Below, piece after piece: positions 56,642 through 64,000 of a DNA stretch of 64,000 nt (position 1 is its first letter; each line of letters starts with the position of its first letter). The stretch spans positions 186,001 to 250,000 of the forward strand of contig JALIZF010001499.1 in assembly GCA_029948255.1 (NCBI GenBank). The letters are read 5' to 3'. The stretch comes from Telmatactis stephensoni (taxonomy: Eukaryota > Cnidaria > Anthozoa > Actiniaria > Isophelliidae). Under the pieces are notes generated by a model. That model saw only the letters and a list, made by a program, of their open reading frames with translations. It searched no databases and had not been told where the DNA came from. The position numbers and the translations under genes are program-made.

Positions 56642-57348
56642 TAGACAAGGCGCAAAACTGGAGAAGTCGATCGCAAAAAGTGCAGAAGTCATTTTGGGGT
56701 AGAGGCTGGTAACATAACTATTCTAAACTAATTTTTCATGCTGAATGCGAATATGACTGTTACCAAGACGTATTCTACAATCTTCTCGTGTAAATGACGT
56801 ATTTTGTGAATTGCTACAGTCATTTCATACTAATGGCTTTTTCATGTAATTCCAAAAGTTCCCAAACTTAAAAACAATTACCATGGCTGGAAAGAGCATA
56901 TCAAAATCACTAAAACTGTGGAGTTTGAAGGATATCAGTTGAAAAGTCAAGGAGATACGGATTTTCAAAAATCGAAATTTGTTTGTATCTCTTGCATAAC
57001 TGTAAGTGTTTTCACACAAAATTTCGTTTTTTGAAAATTCGTATCTCCTTGAGTTTTCAACTGATATCCTTCAAACTCCACAGTTTTACTGATTTTGATA
57101 TGCTCTTTCCAGCTATGGTAATTGTTTTTAAGTTTGGGAACTTTTAGAATGACATGAAAAAGCCGTTAGTATGAAATGACTGTAACGATTCACAAATACG
57201 TCATTTACACGTATAAGATTGCAGAATACGTCTTGGTAACAGTCATATTCGGATTCAGCATGAAAAATCGGTTTAGAATAGTTATGTTACCAGCCTCTAC
57301 CCCAAAATGCCTCCAGGTATCTGATTTTTCGAAAATGCGCCTTGTCTA
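56642..57348. mobile_element. Large palindromic element (arms about 350 bp)
   Basis: The ends TAGACAAGGCGCA and TGCGCCTTGTCTA are inverted repeats, and nearly the whole 707 bp is one palindrome centred near 56995. TAG flanks both sides (56639-56641 and 57349-57351); the empty LTR copies read ACTAGTGAAGC. No coding capacity is supported. Confidence 0.8.
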
Positions 57349-57488
57349 TAGTTAAGCATTTTTAAAAGTGTTGTAGCCTTGACCGTTTTGATTGTAGGAT
57401 TTGTGTATTGTTTCGACTTGTGTGACATGCTCTTTCACTATAACCCAAACAGACCAACGTAGGGTTTCACTTTAAATCCAAACGTGAT

Positions 57489-58021
57489 ATATATATAATT
57501 GTTTAACCCATGTCTGCACTGGTAGACTTTGGGCGATCATTGACATGATCTTATCTATATGGTCCCATTTAGTGCTAATTTGTAGAATTTGTCGGCCGTG
57601 ATTTTCTGTTCTTTCAATACTTTCTGTTCAAGAGTTTCATAGGGTCTTCCTATTTTTTGATTTTTGTTATCATTGAAGAGCAATTGTTTAGATGTATTCA
57701 GGTTCGATCGTCTAGCAACATGGGCCAAGTATTTTGCTTGTAGCTTTGCAGTATAGTCTGTTATTGAAGTGGTCTTACAGATATGCAGGAGGTCACTATT
57801 TGTATAACAATATCGAAATTCAGTATCTTGGTCGTCGTCATCAGCCTTTTTTTTGGTGTTTTGTATCTTTTCCGTCTTTTCTGATAAATCCATTCTTGAT
57901 CATCCTTCGTAGCATTCCATAATAACAGCTATTGACTTTGTCTGCTTGAGTGATGTTTAGATTCCATGTTTGTGCAGAATATGTGAGACGGCTTCTTACA
58001 AATGCATTCAAAAATAGCATA
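57489..58021 (-). mobile_element. LINE ORF2 C-terminal fragment inside the solo LTR
   Basis: The minus strand encodes FLNAFVRSRLTYSAQTWNLN and GMLRRMIKNGFIRK, then in another frame FRYCYTNSDLLHICKTTSI and KYLAHVARRSNLNTSKQLLF. This is a typical LINE RT thumb/C-terminal region with one frameshift near 57880. TGAT flanks both sides (57485-57488 and 58022-58025), matching the empty LTR. The 3' end is an AT repeat. Confidence 0.7.
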
Positions 58022-58565
58022 TGATGTAAACAGGAAATTAGCTTTAGTTTAGTTGTTATTGAAGGACTGTCGATATTTGTTACACTCGCACACTCTTTAG
58101 GCTTTGTACAAACTAGTGAGGCAAGTTTGGGGTACGACTCAGTGTCGATTGGAAAGTACAGCCCTAAGTAAGGAAAGTGGTCGAGTAAGGAACTCCTTCT
58201 GACAGCCACTCCGACTAAGGAAAGTCTTTCTAGTTGGCCTTGCTCTATCCCGTCTTGTAGTACCAACCTTTGCTTAGCTTGTAAATAGCTCTTGTTCAAA
58301 GTCTAATAAACGAGTTAGCAGAGCAGGCGATTCCTTACGATGTCCCTCTCATAACAACATATTACGGTTACTTACTTAGAATAATAAATCCCGTGACCAC
58401 AAATACTAAATTTGTAAGGACTCACAAAATAGTTCTTATAATAACACTCCTTGTAAGGTCGACAACATTAACATCTAGCTATCATGATTAGTTTTTAGCA
58501 ACGTTATTTTGCCCAGTGACATCGAAAAAGAGGTCATATCATCTAGAATAACAACAGCACTTTGA

Positions 58566-60657
58566 TTAAAATGCTTGTGGTCGTAGTTTCATTTCAGATG
58601 CTTTCATTGATATATAGTTATTTCGATAATGATACCAAGTGGTTCCTTTAGTATCATCCTTCTTTCCTAAATATTTACCATTCAGATTAGAGGAATAACA
58701 CGAGTTGTACCACCAGGCACCAGTATAAGAAACAGCACAATTCCTACTGTATTTGTCATTATCCCTGTCCTTTGTAGAAAAGGCCATGTTGTTATGTTGT
58801 ACCAACGAGTCCCCAGCAGTACCTGAATACGAGCCTACATTCAGTTTGTACTTGTCTGATTCATCACCAACACTAAAACTACCGTATTTGGCATAAATTC
58901 TTGTTCCATCCCAGACTTCTAGATCCACACGCAGAGTTGAAGTTCTTGCCGTGAGTCGATGAATGTAGTCGTTCCCTAACCAGAACTCGCCATACAGGTC
59001 ACCAAATCCAGTTTTGTATTGTTGCCAGTTGAGATAAAAGTCGACTGATCCATCTTTTCTCCTTTGAAACACTGTCCACCCCCCACCGTCAGTTGTCATG
59101 TCACAATAGACTTGAAAAGCAGTCTGTTCATCAGGTTTTACTGTGTAGACACCGTTACGTCTTTCTCCTGATTTGAAGTACTCTGAGCAATCTTTTGGAG
59201 GACTACGTACTTCCAGTGTAGTTTTAGCGTCAGTATCAAAGACTCCAGCACTTGTAGCAGTGCACACAAATAAACCTGAGTCTAACATTTTTGAGTTTCT
59301 TATAATCAAAGAACCATCATTTACTTCATATCTACCAGCAGGAAGCACACCATTTTCTTTTCTCCAGCTGATGACTGGCTGAGGGTCACCATTAGCAGTA
59401 CAGTTAAGAACTACAGTTGAACCAGGTCTGGCTGTGTGTCTTGATGGAGGCTTAATAACAAACACTGGCAACTGAATGATGTTTACCATGATTCCTAACA
59501 CATCAGAACCAAGACGGTTTTCAGCTTTGCAAACATACATTCCAGCGTCGTTTTTCTTGGATTGCAAAACGGTTAGTTGCCCATCCTTAATAAAAGTGCG
59601 ATCAAATGGCAGACTGCTCAATAGCCTTAGACCATGTGATGTTTGGTTTGGGATGTCCCTTTGTGTGACACTTAGGAAGAGTAATGTTATCTCCTATCTT
59701 TTTGTAGATGGGATCTGCTTTGAAGGTCAGTCGTGGACGGAAGTTCACTTCAAGGATAGCGGTAGTTTGTGCTTTGCCAAGAATATTAGAAGCCTTACAT
59801 TGATAGATTCCTGAGTCTTCCGGCGTGACGTGTTTTATTTTAAGTCTACCACTGCCGTCAGTTTTTGATCTGTTAATAGCAATTAAACCATTACTTTTAC
59901 TCCACACAACGGCAGGTTTTGGATAACCACTTGCAGAACACCGTAAGATAGCAGACTGACCTTCATTGACAATCAAACGAGGAGGTGAAATCAGTACTGA
60001 TGGAGATGTTAACGAAGGACCAGGATCTCCTTTGAGTCCCGGCATAGCTCGAGGACCAGGGACTCCATTCTTTCCAGGATCATCTTTAAATCCACGAGGT
60101 CCACGTTTTCCTCTTCGTCCCTTTTGTCCTCGATTCCCTTTCTGTCCTTTATCCCCTTTTTCTCCTTGTTTGCCTGGAGGACCTGTTGGACCTGGGATTG
60201 CGATCCAATATTTTGCTGCTTTTAAAGTCGATACAGCCTTTCCTAGTTCTTGCTGTATTATTTGTCGAAGTGTATTCTTTTGTTTCGCTTTTGTTTGATT
60301 CATCCTCATCAAAGTCTGTCGAATCTTTCTCTTCAAAATGCGCTGAGAGGTTTCCTTGGAATTTCGTTCATAGATGTCTTTTGAAGAACGATGTTCGTCT
60401 GGTGAGTAGATCGCATTCCTGCTCTTGATATTCAGTTTCGAGTTCAATTTGTCCTCCAACTGGTTCATTCTTGTAGTTTGTTCTTTCAACATCAGTTCGA
60501 TGCGTACAAACTCACCACAAAACAAAAACGCAGCCATTATTGAAACAATGATGGCGATCTTAGAAATCCAACTTGAATGAGCAGTTTTATCTGTCATTTT
60601 AAAGCAGCGAAGAGAATCAGAAACAGATGTCAGTAAGATATGCAAAAACTGCGTCAT
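58566..60657 (-). pseudogene. Type II membrane collagen-Ig3-fibrinogen (FReD) protein, one frameshift
   Basis: Two minus-strand 351-codon frames (60657-59602 and 59621-58566) join at a 1-bp shift near 59615. The first has ATGs at 60657 and 60597 (MTDKTAHSSW). A single membrane segment lies at about 31-50, then a coiled-coil-like stretch, about 19 Gly-X-Y triplets (156-214), Ig1 (225-303) and the start of Ig2. The second frame ends Ig2 (DAGMYVCKAEN), then Ig3 (50-138) and a fibrinogen-related domain (143-351) with CDMTTDGGGWTVFQRR, a calcium-site-like DRDNDKY and CAVSYTGAWW. Such proteins bind sugars or acetyl groups extracellularly, as in ficolins and FREPs. Two triplet glycines are replaced (D192, A204). 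No intron is seen. The shift could be a sequencing error. Confidence 0.85.
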
Positions 60658-61824
60658 TCATGGTTCAGGTCCAGACATGTAGTGTGCCATTGATATTCTA
60701 TTCTTATAGCGGAAATGCGAATTGACTTTGGGATATAAGGAATTCCCTTTATGGGAAATATATGACTGACAATGTTTTCAGCTCATCTCGAGTTCGAATA
60801 CATGAAAATTAAATTATACGAATTTGCACTTCTTTCTTATTTATTGAAATACCGTATTATTACCTATAATCCCTTCTATGTTGGGCCTCCTGTGTTGCTG
60901 GTAAGACAGAGACGAGGCGCCCTAGATGCTTGAGAAGGGTTGATCGGTAAATTTGATTGGATTTAAAATGGAACCTGATAGCAGTAAGAACCCCGAATCA
61001 TTCGTCCTTTTACATGTTATGAAATATTATGGGTACATCTCTCCTAGCGTAGGTTGAAGTGGAGTTTTGGACTTACAATAATCTTGAAGATTTTGTTCAA
61101 ATGTTTATTACCACAGCAGACTAGCATTTTTGAGTACAAAAAATGCTCAGTTAATGAATTAAAGGCTTAGAATTAAAAGCTAAAAGACTTGGTCGTTTAG
61201 TTCAGTTGACAGTACTATTAAAATATTTATCGCTTGTAAATGCGGTTTTACACAACAGTCCCAGCTGTGAGTTATCAGTTGTCTTGAAATATAAGCAACA
61301 TTTAAAACTCTACGTCAGTGAAGTGCGGATATATGGTGTTGACCAATTTAAAACGTCCGGTTTTATGTGCATTTATTGATTCAATGTCTTCTTTTCCTTA
61401 TTATTACATAGAAATCGTTGGAACTCCTACCTTTTTCACTTGTAATTCCAAAAAAACGAACTTCCAAACTTCACACATATAGAAATCAATTTTTCTATAC
61501 ACGTCATTGACATCATCACAAGACATGTTATATTGTCTTAGCTGTAAGGTTCTTGAGCCGCTCGTTCATGTCATGACCTTCAGCAAAATATTTTCCTTTT
61601 GGCCCTTCCATTCAGTCAGTAAGAACATATTACGGTTACTTTACTTAGAATGATAAATCCCGTGATAACTAATACTAAATTTGTAAGGAGTATAGTTCTT
61701 ATTATAATATTCTTTGTAAGGTCGACAACATTAACAGCTAGCTATCAATGATTAGTTTTTAGCAACGTTATTTTACCCAGTGACATGAGATCAGAGATCA
61801 TCTAGAATAACAACAACACTTTGA
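60658..61824. other. Spacer upstream of FReD gene and downstream of its fragment
   Basis: No gene is supported. GGGCCTCCTGTGTTGCTGGTAA near 60890 repeats the GGGCTTCCTGTG motif found at other element ends. The part 61520-61824 resembles 56480-56570 joined to 58357-58565, the 3' flank of the complete FReD gene, showing that both copies share a duplicated 3' flank. Confidence 0.5.
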
Positions 61825-62127
61825 TTAAAATGCTTGCGGACGTAGTTTCATTTCAGATAGTTTCATTGATATATAGTTATTTCGATAAGAATACCAAGTA
61901 GTTCCTTTAGAATCATCCTTGTTTCCTAAATATTTGCCATTCAGATTAGAGGAATGACAGTCTTTACACCACCAGGCACCAGTATAAGAAACAGCACAAT
62001 TTCCGCTGTTTTTGTTATTATCCTTGTCGTTTGTAGTAAAAGCCATGTTGTTATGATATACCAGTGAGTCTCCAGCAGTACCTGAATACGAGCCTACACT
62101 AAGTCTGTACTTGTCTGATTCATTAAA
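61825..62127 (-). pseudogene. C-terminal FReD fragment
   Basis: The minus frame begins at ESDKYRLSVGSYSGTAGDSL and runs intact through CAVSYTGAWWCKDC to EMKLRPQAF and a stop. It is highly similar to the last 98 residues of the gene at 58566. The N-terminal remainder is cut off by the foldback at 62127-62263, and nothing of the rest of the domain is found beyond it. Confidence 0.8.
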
Positions 62128-62263
62128 GAAATGGTTCACGCTTAGCGTGCGTCCATCGTGAAATGGATGCACGCGGGAGGTTGCTAAGCACGAAAGAAGC
62201 GTAAGTGCATCCCAAGTGCATCCATTTCACGATGGACGCACGCTAAGCGTGAACCATTTCTTT
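62127..62263. repeat. Foldback at the break of the FReD fragment
   Basis: Arms of about 45 bp (GAAATGGTTCACGCTTAGCG onward and complement) flank a 40-bp centre. Part of the arm recurs at about 63398-63426 (GCCCATCGTGAAATGGTTCAC), so a longer element from 62127 to about 63426 with this sequence at both ends is possible. Confidence 0.65.
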
Positions 62264-63479
62264 TATAACATAGCCACAATATTAAAACGCGAATTTGTTG
62301 ATCAAATACAAAATTCTCGCCACACTCAACGATTGAAAAAGCGCGCGAAAACAAAGTGCCGGCTTTGTAAATTGTGGCGGCGACAACAACTGCCTTGAGT
62401 TCGCCGTTCACTAGCGAGTTTATACTCTAAAATATACCAGAAAATATCATTTAAACCTCATGGTATTAGTATTACAAAGGTTTGTAATTGGACTCGATCA
62501 CTCAAGACTTCACAATATCGACGAAAAAGACGTAATTACGTCGAATCAGTAGTTGGAAACTGAATACTCGGATCAGTGTTATGAGCCGTGTTGTCATTTG
62601 TTCAAAACTAGAAGCTGGTCCTGAACTACTAGAAAAACTATTTCGTTAACCAGAGGTTAGAAGAATGGAAAGACAACATCTAGAGAAAAACTACACAGGC
62701 TTTTGGAGATTTTTTGTCGTCAACTTTCGATGGTTTGTTGTGCTTCCTGTCACTAATAGTTTCTGAAATTCCACGAGTGGAAGAAAACCGAGTAGAGTGA
62801 CAAGTATTTCGTCGAATCTTACAAATATTGGATCGACATCATAAGCTTGTGGAAGAATTTTGTTCAGTGGTCAAATATTCAAGCATTCTTGAGTGGAATG
62901 GAGGAATCCTTTGAAGGTAGATTTACTGTAATTTTCTATATTTTTGATGTAGCTTCTCATTCAAATTTTGATCTTGCGAGATTTTGTTATGCTTTTCTAG
63001 ATTTACCCTCTCCTTCAGCATACCAAACTATTTAGTGTGTTTGTTTGTTTGTTTTTATCTATTTATATTTCTCTAGAAGTACATAAAATTTATTCTGGCT
63101 GCTTTTAGACGTTTACAACGACCAAACACTAGCTTTTTTGTATTCGTTCCAAGGTGTTTTTCGAAAGCTTATTCAAAATTTCTGACTCTATCGAAAATAG
63201 CTTGATGTACAAAAGACTTTTAATTCTAGCTGCTCCGCGAAAAATTACCTGAGGTTAAAACAACTTACTGTCATGGCATTGGTTACTTGAATGTAGGTTT
63301 TTCAAGGTTTGTTTTTGAGTTTTTGTTAGCTTTTGCCGTCTAAAGCAATGAAAAAAACTAAAACATTTTTTCGAGAAAAGAGAAAATCTGACGTGAGCGT
63401 GCGCCCATCGTGAAATGGTTCACGGTAAATTAGCCAATCAGAGCGCGCGCTTTATTGTAGCTATGTTATAACACCAATT
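62264..63479. other. Spacer without a supported gene
   Basis: No domain is recognised in any frame. A short ATG frame followed by a GT (62899-62917) could be a first exon for the downstream frame, but the phase does not fit the hydrophobic reading at 63802. Confidence 0.4.
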
Positions 63480-63665
63480 GGCTGGTTGGCTGGTTGGTTG
63501 GTTGGCTGGTTGGTGGGTTGGTTGGTTGGTTGGTTGGTTGGTTGGTTGGTTGGTTGGTTGGTTGGTTGGTTGGTTGGTTGGTTGGTTGGTTGGTTGGTTG
63601 GCTGGCTGGTTGGCTGGTTGGTTGGTTGGTTTGATGATTGGTGGTTGGCTGGTTGGTTGGTTGGT
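63480..63665. repeat. (TTGG)n microsatellite with GGCT variants
   Basis: Around 45 units of TTGG with scattered CTGG and GGTGG variants. Open frames translating to Gly-Trp-Leu-Val repeats here are artefacts. Confidence 0.95.
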
Positions 63666-63801
63666 GATTTATTTTATTTGTTGGTAGGCTTTATCGATTA
63701 GTTGGTTGTATGGTTTGTTACCGGTTTGGATTAATTTTGACGTCGGCTGTTTTTTTGCTCAGTTGGTTAGTTAGTTCTCTTAAATTCAATTTACCCTACA
63801 G

Positions 63802-64000
63802 GTTTTCAATCCCAAAGTGAGAGGGCATCTGATTCTGTTATTTGTGCTCATCCTGGTAAGCCGTTTTCAAGAAGCACGATCACTGAATGTTCAAGAATGC
63901 ACATATAAAGGCAACACCTACGCGTTAGACACTCTGATTGAAAAAACACCCTGCACAATTATATTGTACGATGCGACATCTCTGGGTTTGTGTTACTGGA
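63802..64000 (+). CDS. Possible exon of a secreted/membrane protein (cut by window end)
   Basis: After a plausible acceptor (TTACCCTACAG, ending 63801) a frame stays open to the window end. It has a hydrophobic run (HLILLFVLILVS) that could be a signal anchor, then a Cys-containing stretch (VQECTYKGNTYALDTLIEKT, PCTIILYDATSLGLCYW). Spaced cysteines after a hydrophobic segment suggest an extracellular protein. No family is recognised and no upstream exon is established. Confidence 0.3.

Larger units (their letters stand above)
56574..58356 (+). mobile_element. Solo LTR with two nested insertions
   Basis: It starts TGTTACGCTACAG and ends ATAACA. ACAT (possibly AACAT) flanks both sides (56570-56573 and 58357-58360), and the paralogous flank near 61630 has a single AACATATTACGG. 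Without its insertions it corresponds to the LTR at 25747-26194 in opposite orientation. AATAAA occurs near 58306. Nested are a palindromic element (56642-57348) and a LINE fragment (57489-58021). Confidence 0.65.

Noticed and set aside
63478..63701. Open frames of Gly-Trp-Leu-Val repeats
   Set aside because: They are translations of the (TTGG)n microsatellite; no initiation context or flanking coding signal.

Overview
The window looks like animal (eukaryotic) genomic DNA, most likely from a cnidarian, probably an anthozoan. The evidence is spliced genes with GT-AG introns, a metazoan NACHT-LRR receptor, a collagen/Ig/fibrinogen lectin, AT-rich spacers, and a very dense mix of LINE, DIRS/Ngaro-like, LTR, Helitron-like, hAT-like, Harbinger-like and foldback elements. 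The taxon is inferred from gene content and could not be checked by search. No bacterial-style operon or CRISPR array is present.

Host genes, left to right. (1) 263-6093, minus: six in-phase exons of an isopenicillin-N-synthase-like 2-oxoglutarate/Fe(II) dioxygenase (2OGD) whose last exon lies off the left edge. (2) 8164-9591, minus: a duplicate keeping only exons 1-3, followed by a stray collagen/Ig piece (7508-7795). (3) 12710-24653, plus: NLR copy 1, a pseudogene with a 5-bp deletion, interrupted by a LINE that is itself interrupted by a Ngaro-like tyrosine-recombinase retrotransposon. (4) 32934-36086, plus: NLR copy 2, an intact 1050-residue single-exon protein with four N-terminal membrane segments, a NACHT NTPase and C-terminal LRRs. 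(5) 58566-60657, minus: a type II membrane collagen-Ig-Ig-Ig-fibrinogen protein with one frameshift. (6) 61825-62127, minus: a broken second copy of its C-terminus. (7) 63802-64000, plus: a possible exon running off the right edge.

Architecture. Two long tandem duplication units carry the NLR copies (about 9600-26978 and 29251-48258). The 2OGD and NLR genes share a head-to-head upstream region seen three times (6100-7500, 9600-11328, 29251-32880). Because the units are close paralogues, each insertion in one unit has an empty site in the other, which reveals boundaries and target-site duplications: a Harbinger-like MITE (TAA), a CAGG-ended hAT-like element (8-9 bp), a Helitron-like element, a LINE (7 bp), and a 9.29-kb DNA transposon with about 1-kb inverted repeats and TTAA target sites, sitting inside an LTR.

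How it fits together. The host genes read as a rapidly duplicating innate-immune neighbourhood: a membrane-anchored NLR, a secreted/membrane lectin-like FReD protein and a small-molecule oxygenase. The most unusual gene is the NLR, because a four-pass, two-cysteine-per-loop N-terminus recalling pannexin/LRRC8-type channels is fused to a NACHT-LRR body. The channel comparison is inference; the domain order is read directly.
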